Shown here: piece after piece, positions 39,285-49,935 of the stretch
Numbering within the stretch: the stretch's first letter is position 1
Layout: each line of letters begins with the position of its first letter
NCBI GenBank assembly: GCA_019828565.1
Contig: JAHDYR010000011.1
Span: forward strand, 1-64,000
Direction of reading: 5' to 3'
Length of the DNA stretch: 64,000 bases
From: Carpediemonas membranifera
Lineage: Eukaryota; Fornicata
Translations under genes and position numbers: made by a program
Notes under the pieces: generated by a model
What the model saw: the letters and a program-made list of their open reading frames with translations, nothing else
Told to the model about the DNA's origin: nothing
Databases searched by the model: none

Positions 39285-41639
39285 ATGTCTAACACGATGA
39301 GAATTAATCTACCGCCTTTCCTGTCCAAGTCCTCGCCGGATGCATGGCAAAAGTTCCGCGATGAATACGTGGCCTATTCCGCCCGAGAAAAGGATGATCC
39401 TATCGCCATTTACGACCTTATCGCCACGCCGGTGATGGAGGTGTTCGGTATCCGCATGCCTATGATTCGCTCCTTCCTTGACGCGGTGAATGGCGTCGAC
39501 GACACTGATGTCGACGACGAAGAAGAAGAGCAAGACTCCGACGCCAACGAGGAAGAAGAAGAGCAAGAAGAGCAGCCACGTGACGACGAGAACGAGGAAG
39601 ATGACCACCAGCTCGAAGTAGGTAAGCGCACTGACCGCGACCTCAGCGGTGATTTCATCAACCTCGTAGACGAGATATTCCAGCCCCTCGACGAGCTGGA
39701 TGCGCTCGAGCGTTTCCAGGCCATCACCTGCCCAGATAAGGGAGACCTCCTGGAGAACATGAGCGAGTACGTCGTTAGCTACAAGAAGCAGCTGCGCAAC
39801 TGTGCAGGCGTGACACCCGAATCCAAGCAACTGATAGACCAGTTCGTCGCTGGCATCAAGAACGAGTCGCTGAAGGCGCGTGTTAAGGCGGCCAAGAAGA
39901 GCCGTGATCTCGACAGGACGTTCGTGGTGGCCTGCGACCAGGCTAAGGAAGCGGAGCGAGGCAGACGGGAGATGAAGCGTCAGAGGGAGGAGAAACCCCA
40001 GGCCGAGGAGACTAAGAACACCAAGTCGAAGCCCACTTGCAACTACTGCCACCGAAAGGGGCACCTCGAAAAAGACTGCTTCTTTAAGAAGAAGGACGAG
40101 GAACGTAGTGTAAAGGCTAAGAAGTGTTTGTCTCTGGGGGTGGATCCGACCGTTGGGTTAATGCGGTTCGGTCAGACGATGAGGCTGAACGCGCTTACGA
40201 TGCGCTCGGACGAGCACGATGCCCGACCTAGGGGGCGATGCAAGATTTCGGACGCGGAGCTGAAGTTCCTGTACGACACGGGAGCGACGGCCGATTTTAT
40301 TGACAAGACAGTAGTAGACAGACTGCAGTTTGTTGAATGCCAACGTTCCGTCAAGCTAGCGACGAGAACGATACACACATGCAAGGGATACGTGGAAGCC
40401 ACCGTAAGTTTCGGCATATTAGAGCTCACCGGAAGACATACCGAAGGACAGCTGCGGCTGTGGGTGCTGGAAGGCATGATTCCACGACTAACGATCGGGA
40501 TCAGGACCCTCAATGCTTTGGGCCTGGTTCACATAAGAGGGACGCGCTGGGAACAGGACAAGTCCGGTGAGGACGCCGTGTTTGGCGAACTCGCAGAGGA
40601 TGACGTCGATGAGGCGATCTTCGCGCTCGACGACGACGGGCAGCATGAGCCAGAGCTGTGTGGCTTGGCCAAGGAGACGCAGATGATACTGAAGATGTTC
40701 CCCGAGCTCTTTGGACCTATCACTGAGCCGGCAGACGTGAGACCGTTCGAACTCACGCTGACAGACAGGCGTGTCGTCAACATACCACCGTACAACCACA
40801 GCCCAGCCGAGAGGGAAGACATGGTTGCTCAGATGGAGAAGCTTGAGGACCTGAACGTCATCGAGAAGTCGACCAGTGCGTACAACAACCCGACTGTCCT
40901 GGTTTGGAAGCGCGACCGGACCCGCAGGATATGTCTGGATTTCAGAAAGTTGAACGAGATCACTGAAGACTACCAACACCCGCTACCGATTATTGAAGAC
41001 CTGGTTGCCCGCCTCGAGGGGAAGGTAAGGTTCGCCAGCCTCGACCTGAGCAAAGCTTTTCACCAAATCCCGCTGAACGAGGACTCCAGGCCATTGACAG
41101 CATTCACGGTAGCAAAGAAGAAATATCAATACGCGAGGATGGCCTTTGGCCTCAAGGGAGCCGCAGCCTATTTCCAACAGACGCTGGAGCCTGTGCTGGG
41201 CGATGCGCTCTGGACTAGGTGCCTTGTTTACATAGACGACATTGTCGTCTTCGGCGATGACGACGAAGAGTACCTAGACAATCTTGCGTACGTTTTCGGC
41301 AAGCTGGATGCCGTAGGCCTCCGGCTGAATGCCGCGAAGACCTCGCTGGGCGCGACAAGGATCGATTACCTCGGGTATGAGGTCGACGGGGAGGGCAAGA
41401 GGATATCCCCGAGTCGCATGGACGCCATCGAGGAGCTCAGAGCTCCCACGGGAATCTCCGGGGTGAGAACTCTGCTCGGGCTGACTAACTACTTCAACCA
41501 GTACGTTAGCAGGTATGCCGACACAGTCAGACCAATCCAGGATCTGACGAAGAAAGGCACAACATTGCTGTCGAGCACACTTATTCAAGCTCTTCGGCAT
41601 CATGCCTGCCGTCCTTCAGTCCAGTCGCCGCTAATCTAA
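39285..41639 (+). pseudogene. gypsy Gag-PR-RT, 3'-truncated
   Basis: Open 784-codon frame from ATG 39285. The Gag has a very acidic low-complexity stretch (DDEEEEQDSDANEEEEEQEE, about 81-100) and a zinc knuckle (CNYCHRKGHLEKDC). Retropepsin LYDTGATADFIDK follows. RT has LDFRKLNEITEDYQHPLP, LDLSKAFHQIPLNEDS and VYIDDIVVFGDD. It runs into the connection domain (RTLLGLTNYFNQYVSRYAD), then loses similarity at about 41575 and ends. RNase H, integrase and any chromodomain are missing, and no LTR is found. The frame is intact as far as it goes. Confidence 0.88.
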
Positions 41640-41788
41640 CTACAATGCTCGATCGTGTCCTGCAAATGCTTCATGGCCAGACCTCGACCTGTTTGAGGGA
41701 CGTCGCCTCATCATGCTTACTGCCCAAGCTCAGCTAAATGTCGCATTTACTATACAATGGGCCGTTACATAAGGTACATATATACACA
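41640..41788. other. border between TE cluster and host genes
   Basis: About 150 bp without a gene, holding the 3' flank of the TmcB-like gene. A TATA-like ACATATATACACAC run lies near 41776-41789. Confidence 0.3.
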
Positions 41789-44700
41789 CTATTCCTCCCC
41801 TTCCTCTTGAAGCAGCTCAGACAGATACGTCATCAACAGAGACTTAGCCCCCATCCCGTCTCTCGGGATCATCTTCAGCAGGCCATGGACCATCTCCTCG
41901 TCATGCTGCAGAGCCTTAAATATTCTTCTAAAGACAAATCTGTAAGCGAGCACGAGAATGATCAAAATTCCAGCAACAAGAGGCAGATTCGACATCTGAT
42001 GAATGAGCGCTGCCAGCGTTATGAACTGGTAATACGAGTCGAGCTCGGCCCACAACACAGTCGCCATTGGGCGATGGAGTTCCAACATTGTCTGGAATCC
42101 AATGTTATCAAAGCCACCGGGAGCGATGCATGAAGAGCCACCAGCATCGGGCGATAGGGTGTTTGCTGTGTCAACGAACAGAGCAATCATTGAGTCAAGA
42201 CTTGTGTCCGACACGTAGGTGCAGTTGTCACAGTTGTCAGCGGAGGTAGAGGCACGAAGCATGTTTGTCAAGTGAAGGAGGGGGTCGTTGGTAGAGTCAA
42301 GGTCGTCGTGTAAGGCCTGGAAGTCGGCCACGGAAGCTTCAAATATTGTAAAGAAGCGGGCGGCGTGCTGGGCCTCAGATGCGATGGGAACGACCACGCT
42401 CATCGCTGAGAAGAAGTCGATGAGTCTCTGAGCACTCTGGGCGATCGTCTCGGACTGGTGGACGATAAAGTAGCCGGCACTTGACTCGATCGTGAGGAGA
42501 CCGAAGAGAGCTCCGATCACCAAGAGAGAGAGCGTCGCGATGCGGTAATACCTGTTAGTTCGAGCCATGTTGGCACGCTGCTTGATGATGTTCGGCCGGC
42601 CAGGTGGCTTGGGCGCCGCGATCCGGACAGTCGTCAGGAATATCATCGCAAGCACAAGGGCCGCGGCTGAAGTAGAGGCGGCGACACCAGCGGCGACGAG
42701 GTAGAGGCGGTAGAGCTCGTCGTCGATGACCCCGGAGTAGTACGTTGTTGTCGCCGCTTGAACCGTGCCGAGTGAAGCATCGAATTTTTTCACGAGATAA
42801 TCAAAATATTCGTCAAATATGATATATCTCGAGATCTTCTGCTGCTCATCAGATGAGAGGCCGGCGTCGGCAGCAGGCGTGGAGTACAAATGGGGCCGGT
42901 CATACGTGGCCGTTGGCATCTCAGCCTCATCATCATCAAAGCTGTAATCATACCCGTGGAGATTCGCCACTATCGAATCAGATACGTCCCAGGCCCATAG
43001 CCCAAGCTGCAGACTGACCTGCTGGATGTGCTGCATGGCGTAGAACACGTCGTAAGCAGCCTGAGCGGCCTCCACAGCAACCCCCACCTCTCGTGTCTTA
43101 ACCACCAGGTTCTCTGGAGCTGAACATGCGCCGAGTTCTGTGCTGTACTGGAAAGCGTAAATGATGGAGCCGAACTGAGAGAACACGCGGGCGTCCCTGA
43201 GTAGCTCGCGGTGGTGCTGGGAAAGGCAAGAGACGAGCCCGAGGATCGCGTCGCGGCTGTCGTTTGTGGTGGAAATAGTCATGGTTTCGGCGAGCAGGCC
43301 GACTGCGAACGTGATAGCCGCGCCTGTCGCAGCGAGCACGACTGCGAGAAGGACAGCGAGCACGGAAAACCCGAGAATCGCGGGCTTACGAGCTTCTTTC
43401 TTCCTCGCGGGCGACGAGTTCGGACTCATGTCACTTAGGATCGACCCCACCTGGGACGCCGACGGTCCAAGTGTATCTGCGGAGGTCGTAATAGATGCGT
43501 CGCCAGTCGGGTCGCTGATGACAGGTCTCTGGGTCAAGTGGGGAAAGGCGAAGTCGGCAATGGTGTGGCCCTGAGAGCAAGTAAATATATGTTGCTGGAC
43601 TGTAAGTCTGTACGAGTCGATGATCCGGAGAGTGTACTCGAGAAGGAGGGCTACACCCGCCGCGACGACTAGGAGAGCGACAGCGCAGATAAAGCAGAGG
43701 AGGCTGATAGCCGCGCCGAGGCCGACGTACAGCTGGGTGGATTCTAGACTACTTGCGTCAGAGATGCCGTCAGAAGAGAGGGTGTCGCGCATATCAGTCA
43801 TCGCATCCTGGGCGGCCGTCTTCTGGTCCCAATACGACGGGTCAGACATGATGACTCGAGCCAGAGTCAACATGGTGTCAGGTGACAAAGCACTGTCATT
43901 TGCGGTCGAAGTGTACATCCCGTGTAAGAACTGGTCCGTGCTCCTCTGACTCTCGTACTCGGCGACCTCGAGAGGGTACCTCGTCTCAGTGGAGTAGTCG
44001 TACTGGAAGCCGACAGACTGGCATTGTACGGCGCTGGTCAGGTCGGACGAGGCCATGTCGACCAGCTTGAGGGCTACTCGCTCCTGGTATGCAATCTGGT
44101 CGATTGTAGTCTTCGACTGGGCGATTGTTTGGAGTGCGAACGTGGGAAGGCCGTATTCCGAGAGTTCGATGACGACATCATCCTTCATTCTCCCGTCGAC
44201 GACTGAATAGTATTCGTCGAACGCAGAAATGTCAGCGGTGTGAGCAAACGTGAAAGCCGCCCACGTCTGGGTGTCGCAGAGTGCAACGAAGTCGTCTAGG
44301 GCCAGCCTGGTGGTAGCTACCTCCTCGTAAGTCTCAGTTATGGTTGGGGTAAGTATCACGTAAATACCGAGCAGCACGAGTGTTCCAAGCAGCGTGAGGG
44401 CGGCAGACACAGTGGCGCCGATGATGACGACCCACATGTACTGAAGCTTAACCCTTCTGCTGAGATACGCTGCCTGCAACTTCCTCGCCTCACCCTCCAG
44501 GGCAAGAATGAAGTCGGCCTCCGCGCTGTTCGGCTCAATACGGCTATCCCTGGTCCGGCTCGACGTGTCGGGCGTGCTCACCGCGAGCCGTTCGACTGAG
44601 TCAATCAGCTTGGCCTGGAACATGTTGGTGTCAGCAACCTCTTCCGAGTCAGTGTCCTCGGTGTTGTCTGACACTGAAGCATCGTCCTCGTCGGCAAAAC

Positions 44701-47503
44701 GGGTGCGCTGCTTCTGGGTGGGCAAGTCGTCGAGTTCCGTGGTCTCTGAGGCGAAGTGGGAGTCATCAACGTGCTCGCTGAACGTGATGGCGCGGCGTTG
44801 CGGCATTTGGATTCGGCGTACTTTCTTGCCTTTGCTGACCGTTACACGCACCATCTGATCCACAACAGCACGCGATATGTGCAAAAAGAGGTTGATATTC
44901 TCAGTCTGCTTGCGGATTACAGTCCTGAACGCACGACGCAGCAGGAAGAACTGGAGAGAGATAATGATGACAATTACAATCACCAGCAGCGCCGCATCCA
45001 TCCCAAGCGAGAGCTTGGCGATAAAGTCCAGCGATCCTCTCGCTTGCCGGGCAGAGAACAACGCCGCCGCCAGGAAGTTTGTGACCGAGTTATCTCTGAT
45101 GTACGCCAAGTCGGTGTCAGTGGCAGCGTTGTTCTTCATCCGTTCAAATCGGACAGCCATACTGGATAAATACTCGGCCAAGCTGGTCGTGCTTTGAGTG
45201 GGAACCAGCGGCGTGTCGGCACCGTACTCCGTGCTGAAGCTTGCTCGGGAATGCATGACTGTGTAGATGGAGTCAAACATGGTGGACATGATCACATTGC
45301 TCGTAGCAGTCTTGATGTCATCTGAGTCTGAGCGAAGTGTTGATACAATGGAGGCAAACTCGTCACTTAGTTCAGTGCTACTGTATCTTGCCCATTCTGA
45401 GACAATCTCGGGGTGGGTCGACTGCATCTCAATCAGTGTGGCAAGTGAAGATCCTTCGACCGCTCCAGCTCCAGTAGTACACGCGAGATACGTCAAATCA
45501 ATCAACTCGCCAAGTAAAAACGACCTAGCCTGGAAGATGGCTGTGGACGAAATAAACACGAGACCCAGGATCACCAGCAGAATCTGGACCGATACCCTGA
45601 GTCTCATGATGGTCGAGTGATTCTGCATCGATCCTGATGATCTCAACGCTGTTAGAATGGACGTCTCGCCAAGCTGCACCGACGCGAGTGAGGATTGGCG
45701 CGACTTGGAGCCTGAGGACTCAGAGGCATCGCTCGACTCATCCTTTCGTTTCCTCTGGACAATTTCATCCGCGATGTTGTAAAGCACCTTGGCCCTCGCT
45801 CCGTCCTGGCGTACGTTCTCAATGAACTCAGCGTATGTTCGAATCAGGGAGTCACGCTCGGGGAATGATTTGATCAAATGGACGTAGAGCTCGTCGGCCT
45901 GGCCCACGTGTCGGAAAATCTCGTTGCTGATCGAAAGAAGGCTGTTCACATCGGGGTTGGGGCAGTCGAGCGCCTGCCAGAAGCGGTGGATGGCGCGCTT
46001 GGCATGCTGCGTCTCCTCACGCGCCCGCTGCTGCTTCTTGTTCAGTCCGGCAAGAGTCTCGGAGTCGATCCCGGAGTCATGACGACGGCGGATGTTGTTC
46101 AGATCGGCTTGGACCGCTTGGAAGAGAGAAGCAGTGATTGGACCAAGCGGTTGAATCATATCTCGCTCAATCATGGTGTGGATCCTAATAGATTCGCGTA
46201 CGGCCACCTCGATATTCGCGGCGACCGACATTGCGAATTGGACCAAAACCAGCCGATCTCTGGCTGTCAGGTACTTCTCAGAACAAAGGAAGCGCATCGT
46301 GCTGCTGATAGATGAGAGTAGCGCGAAGTTATGCTCGAACTTTGCCTCGTTCTTGTTCTCTAACGAGAGCATTTCCAGCCTGTCAGACGAATGGCGCATG
46401 GAAGCAGAGTACAGCTTACGGAGGGCTACAGCGGAAAATACGTAGAGATAGAAGTCCAGGGCCGCGGTTCGTGGCACCAGAACTGGCGGGGTTGTCTCTG
46501 AGATATTCAAATCAGCTCTTGACTTCAGGATCGACTTGGTAGTGTTTGCTGGGGTGCCGGCCTCCTCAGTGTCGTCGAGAGCAGAAGCGTTGACGAGCAC
46601 AGCGCGGAGGCGGAGGTGGAGCATGGCTAGCTTGGCCAGACAGAAAGCAGCCGAGCAGAATACGGCGACTAGGATGACTGGGACCACGAGGACGGTGCTG
46701 TGGATGGGGACCAGGGCAAGCACGCCGGCCACTAGGTACATGGTTACGTGGGTAGCCCATACGGTGGGGTGGCCGTGCGATGGGGCGACGAAGTGGATGA
46801 TGCCCATGGCAAGAGCGAAGCCTGCCACAATGAGGCGGGCCATAATCGCAACAAATGGGGTAGAGCTGGACATGAGGCTGAAGCAGCGTGTCGTAGCGAG
46901 TATGGTGAATGATACAAGGATGATTGGCTCAGCGACGACCCAGTGTGTTGGGAGTTGGAGGCGAAGGATGCTGAGATCAGTCACCCCGAAAGAAAAGTGG
47001 GTGAGGGCGTCCAATACAGCGAGGGCGACTATGCCGGCCAGGAGCATGCCGCAGAATATGCGGAATACAACAACCGTGGTTACTGAGTAGCCAAGAGAGT
47101 CGAGGACGTTTGCAAGGTCGGACCCGCTGCTTGGATCGTCGAGGATGAAGACCGCGGAGAGTATCTGGACAATGGGGATGATGAGGATGCCGCAGAAGTA
47201 CCGCATGGCGATGGATAGGACGGTTAGGCGGCTGTGGTGTTGGATGGAACGAAGCACTACAAACTCCAGAAAAACGTCGGCTAGGATCACGAGAGTGCAA
47301 CAGATCGCAACAACCAGGGCTATTTCGATCATTGTATCGGAAAGAAAAACGCCATAGCCACTGGGAAGCAGGTAACGGCTCGTGGTGTCGGGTAACGCAA
47401 CCGAGATAAGCTGAAGGGAAATGAGAAGTAGGCTGAAGGGGAAATTTGCGTACTTGGATGCGGATAACCTAGTAGAACCGATGAAAAACGAAAGCTTCTC
47501 CAT
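41789..47503 (-). CDS. giant multi-pass membrane protein (TmcB-like)
   Basis: 1,904 codons, no interruption. About eight hydrophobic segments fill the first 300 residues (around 21-37, 57-83, 95-121, 140-165, 190-208, 216-240, 252-270, 272-294). A soluble region of about 340 residues with a Lys/Arg/Ser-rich part follows. Then come some seven to eight widely spaced membrane helices, for example VQILLVILGLVFISSTAIF, ALLVIVIVIIISLQFFLL, LGAAISLLCFICAVALLVVA and NLPLVAGILIILVLAYRFVF. These alternate with 150-250-residue Ser/Thr/Asp-rich loops that look extracellular. The plan (N-terminal bundle, then helix pairs around long loops) resembles TmcB-like proteins of amoebae, ciliates and metamonads, whose role is poorly known (possibly sensory or mechanosensory). 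I see no PAS, kinase or cyclase domain. The family name is tentative. Confidence 0.75.
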   Translation of the reverse strand: MEKLSFFIGSTRLSASKYANFPFSLLLISLQLISVALPDTTSRYLLPSGYGVFLSDTMIEIALVVAICCTLVILADVFLEFVVLRSIQHHSRLTVLSIAMRYFCGILIIPIVQILSAVFILDDPSSGSDLANVLDSLGYSVTTVVVFRIFCGMLLAGIVALAVLDALTHFSFGVTDLSILRLQLPTHWVVAEPIILVSFTILATTRCFSLMSSSTPFVAIMARLIVAGFALAMGIIHFVAPSHGHPTVWATHVTMYLVAGVLALVPIHSTVLVVPVILVAVFCSAAFCLAKLAMLHLRLRAVLVNASALDDTEEAGTPANTTKSILKSRADLNISETTPPVLVPRTAALDFYLYVFSAVALRKLYSASMRHSSDRLEMLSLENKNEAKFEHNFALLSSISSTMRFLCSEKYLTARDRLVLVQFAMSVAANIEVAVRESIRIHTMIERDMIQPLGPITASLFQAVQADLNNIRRRHDSGIDSETLAGLNKKQQRAREETQHAKRAIHRFWQALDCPNPDVNSLLSISNEIFRHVGQADELYVHLIKSFPERDSLIRTYAEFIENVRQDGARAKVLYNIADEIVQRKRKDESSDASESSGSKSRQSSLASVQLGETSILTALRSSGSMQNHSTIMRLRVSVQILLVILGLVFISSTAIFQARSFLLGELIDLTYLACTTGAGAVEGSSLATLIEMQSTHPEIVSEWARYSSTELSDEFASIVSTLRSDSDDIKTATSNVIMSTMFDSIYTVMHSRASFSTEYGADTPLVPTQSTTSLAEYLSSMAVRFERMKNNAATDTDLAYIRDNSVTNFLAAALFSARQARGSLDFIAKLSLGMDAALLVIVIVIIISLQFFLLRRAFRTVIRKQTENINLFLHISRAVVDQMVRVTVSKGKKVRRIQMPQRRAITFSEHVDDSHFASETTELDDLPTQKQRTRFADEDDASVSDNTEDTDSEEVADTNMFQAKLIDSVERLAVSTPDTSSRTRDSRIEPNSAEADFILALEGEARKLQAAYLSRRVKLQYMWVVIIGATVSAALTLLGTLVLLGIYVILTPTITETYEEVATTRLALDDFVALCDTQTWAAFTFAHTADISAFDEYYSVVDGRMKDDVVIELSEYGLPTFALQTIAQSKTTIDQIAYQERVALKLVDMASSDLTSAVQCQSVGFQYDYSTETRYPLEVAEYESQRSTDQFLHGMYTSTANDSALSPDTMLTLARVIMSDPSYWDQKTAAQDAMTDMRDTLSSDGISDASSLESTQLYVGLGAAISLLCFICAVALLVVAAGVALLLEYTLRIIDSYRLTVQQHIFTCSQGHTIADFAFPHLTQRPVISDPTGDASITTSADTLGPSASQVGSILSDMSPNSSPARKKEARKPAILGFSVLAVLLAVVLAATGAAITFAVGLLAETMTISTTNDSRDAILGLVSCLSQHHRELLRDARVFSQFGSIIYAFQYSTELGACSAPENLVVKTREVGVAVEAAQAAYDVFYAMQHIQQVSLQLGLWAWDVSDSIVANLHGYDYSFDDDEAEMPTATYDRPHLYSTPAADAGLSSDEQQKISRYIIFDEYFDYLVKKFDASLGTVQAATTTYYSGVIDDELYRLYLVAAGVAASTSAAALVLAMIFLTTVRIAAPKPPGRPNIIKQRANMARTNRYYRIATLSLLVIGALFGLLTIESSAGYFIVHQSETIAQSAQRLIDFFSAMSVVVPIASEAQHAARFFTIFEASVADFQALHDDLDSTNDPLLHLTNMLRASTSADNCDNCTYVSDTSLDSMIALFVDTANTLSPDAGGSSCIAPGGFDNIGFQTMLELHRPMATVLWAELDSYYQFITLAALIHQMSNLPLVAGILIILVLAYRFVFRRIFKALQHDEEMVHGLLKMIPRDGMGAKSLLMTYLSELLQEEGEE

Positions 47504-47898
47504 CGGCTAGCCCACTTGCGTTAACACTAAAATGCGAAAAGTGTGAAACCTGCCGTACATCGTCGGTTCACAGATGCCTGATGGCCAGTGATTGCAGTAG
47601 GTCGTCTGAACGCTGTGCAGCACAAAAATTGGGCCAGGCACATTATCGAGATTTCTGCCCAATGCCCACCGAATCGGAGAAGAAAATGGCGACTTTTGTG
47701 ACGCTGTGTACTCTGCCGTTCTCTGCCGCTGCTGCTTGTATTTATGGCGGCCATTCTCGAACGTTGTACAGATCACGAGATTAGCCAACCAAGCCTTCAG
47801 TTGTCGAAACCTCGGTCCAAGACAACCCTTCTCTTCATAAATACTTGCCGCTGTCAAGCACGAATCCTTTATAGTTCTCTCCGAACCTTTATACTCAC
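47504..47898. other. intergenic region
   Basis: About 395 bp between the TmcB-like start codon and the eL34 stop codon, both on the minus strand. Open stretches here lack family signal. It should hold the TmcB-like promoter. Confidence 0.4.
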
Positions 47899-48334
47899 TT
47901 AAGCGCGCTTGGTCTGCTTCTTGGAAGCCTTGGCCTCAGCGGCGGCGTGGGCCTTAGCCTGAGCCTTGGCAACGCGAGCCTCCTCGCACAGGAAAGCACG
48001 GACGATGCGGTCGCGGACGGCACGGTGAGAAAGGTGGCCACCATAGACACGGGTAACGGTCTTGCTGCTCTTGGAAGCGGTGTGGAGCTGAGCGGGGCGC
48101 ATGACGGGGAGCTAGATAAGTAGAAGTGTGTAGAAGACGTACGCCGTTAAGGATCATGCCAGTGACGGGGCAACGAGTGGCACGGGTGTGCTTCTTAAGG
48201 TGGCCAGCAACATAACGGCCACCGGGGGTGCGGCGAACACGGATCTTGTTGCCTTTGGTGTTATAGCTGCACTGGCGTCTAAATAAGCATCATTTGAAGG
48301 CTACAAACCTGTAGACAACACGCGCGTCGGACAT
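47899..48334 (-). CDS. RPL34: 60S ribosomal protein eL34 (L34e), three exons
   Basis: Exon 1 is 48334-48309 (MSDARVVYR, last codon split), exon 2 is 48278-48143, and exon 3 is 48111-47899, giving 124 residues. Recognised from RQCSYNTKGNKIRVRRTPGG, RATRCPVTGMILNG and the strong family signature VTRVYGGHLSHRAVRDRIVR followed by AFLCEEARVAKAQAKA. It is a large-subunit ribosomal protein. The usual zinc-type CxxC pair is reduced to single Cys residues here. Both introns (30 and 31 nt) are far below normal eukaryotic size. A palindrome sits about 19 bp upstream of the ATG. Confidence 0.93.
48112..48142 (-). other. eL34 intron 2, 31 nt
   Basis: Starts GTACGTCTTC and ends TACTTATCTAG. Removing it joins ...AACGGC to CTCCCCGTCATGCGC (NG|LPVMR) in frame. 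Confidence 0.9.
48279..48308 (-). other. eL34 intron 1, 30 nt
   Basis: Starts GTTTGTAG and ends GCTTATTTAG. Removing it joins TACAG to ACGCCAG in frame, restoring the conserved N-terminus. 5' site GTTTGT, 3' motif TTATTTAG. Confidence 0.9.
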
Positions 48335-48352
48335 CGGGCTCGGCTTCACAAA

Positions 48353-48372
48353 TTCGACACAAGGGTGTCGAA
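48353..48372. promoter_or_regulatory. palindrome upstream of eL34
   Basis: Arms TTCGACAC and GTGTCGAA around AAGG. Located 19-38 bp upstream of the eL34 ATG. The same arms occur at 15710-15731, upstream of the gypsy polyprotein. Possible binding site of a dimeric factor. Confidence 0.5.
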
Positions 48373-48374
48373 AT

Positions 48375-49020
48375 CAATCAAATTTGATTGGCCCTCTGGC
48401 TAGACAATAATAGGGGATATATCCGGGGTGGCCCCTGATAGTTGCCGACAGTCTATATGCATTATCTCGCTTTCGAGTGTTTTGGAAGCACGCGGCTGGA
48501 ATAAATGAGAGAGAAGACATGGGTCATGCCATCACTCATCATCGGACAAAACGCCCACACAAGGATATATATGGCGCAAAGTTGGTTTATGCGACGCTCA
48601 ACTCATCGTAGTCTCGTCATTCGCCTTGCGATGATCGCCCAAAAGATGCATGGTAGGTGTCTGCTAAGGCAAGATGAGGCACGTTACGGCGTTTAGAACA
48701 CTCAATTTATACTTCTGAGACCTGTACAACAGGAAAAGACGAACATCTACTCGTCATCCACGAGTTCCGACTCGAGAGCAGTCGAGTCGCATTAGACAGG
48801 TTCGCCATTGAGAGCTAACCTCGCCATTCTCCTACCAGGTCCAAACTTAATGCAATATGCCTTAAACAGTCTCCATGGATACTTTTGTGCATAGGATGAT
48901 AGTTCAGCGCAGACTGGGGTGAGTGCGTCTTGTCCAGAGTGAAAGTTGGGCTGGGTAAAGATTTGAGCATCTCAATTATCTCTTTGGTCGAGTAGTCGAG
49001 CGTAGTGTGAATCAATCAGT
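48375..49020. other. intergenic region, no gene seen
   Basis: About 650 bp upstream of eL34. Short open stretches (for example 48505-48696) show no family signal. TATA-like runs (GGATATATATGG near 48571) are present. Confidence 0.4.
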
Positions 49021-49263
49021 TCATTGAAATGGTCGGCTTGGTTCGTCAAGGTCACGGGCCTGCCTGTCTCGCAGCCTCGACCGCAGATCGGTCTGAAGAT
49101 CCTGGGCCTTAGAACAGAGCCCCAGTAACTCGCAGACCATCCCATGCACGGTGATCTGCTCCCCGCCCAGAACCCGGTGCACTATATTCTGTCCAGGCCG
49201 ACGGGCTTCGGGCTGGACATGTTTGATACGGGCCTCCGGGACAAGGGGTTTGAGAAATAACAT
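49021..49263 (-). CDS. possible small ORF, unknown
   Basis: 80 codons from ATG 49263. Contains HGMVCELLGLCSKAQDLQTD and a basic/acidic helical end (RSRLRDRQARDLDE). No family recognised. It may be one exon of a larger gene, but I found no micro-intron motif upstream to extend it. A TTCGATACAAGG element lies near 49381, similar to the palindromes at 15710 and 48353. Confidence 0.2.
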   Translation of the reverse strand: MLFLKPLVPEARIKHVQPEARRPGQNIVHRVLGGEQITVHGMVCELLGLCSKAQDLQTDLRSRLRDRQARDLDEPSRPFQ

Positions 49264-49935
49264 TCTCTGCTGTTTGGTTGGCCACGTCTCACAGTTAAGG
49301 TAGCCAGAGATCGAGAAGCACCTCGACAGATTGATGCCTCAGCTCCTGGACTTGGATAATTGTACTACATCAAACTGCACTTCGATACAAGGTGTATGTA
49401 AATTTCTACGGATCTGTAGGTGATGAAGGGCCGAAGAAACTGGGGATTTCTTCTCGGCCTCAAAGTAGGCCTTCAATAATCAATCAAACGTAGCTCAAAC
49501 AACGAGACCGCACTTATGTGGGACAGGAAATGCTATGAACACACTCTCGTGCTCCTTATCTCATAGTATTGCCGGACGCGATTCTTCAGTCATCGTGAGT
49601 CAGTGCAGTTTTAAGAAATCATCATCATCTGCGCCCTACTCAGCCAAAGATTGCGTTAGTACACGCGGCAGGCAATCAAAGTCATGGTATGAACCCAGTT
49701 CGACTTCGCCCCAGGTATTGCCCCTGAGGGTTTGAGGCGCCAACTCGAGTTCAATTTCGACCGGGTCTAGCATGGTATTAGGTGTAACTAGAGTCTGGGG
49801 ATGTACATGAACATACTGCTAGCGTGTCCTGACTGTTTATGGCATTCTTACACTGGTCGGGGTGAGCTGGGCATGGAGAGGTGGAAGGGTGTGGGGAGTC
49901 CGGTGGTCTTTCTGATTCTCGGGACGAGTTTCGAG
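49264..49935. other. intergenic region, no gene seen
   Basis: About 670 bp. A 66-codon open stretch (49535-49735, +) has no family signal. Confidence 0.35.
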
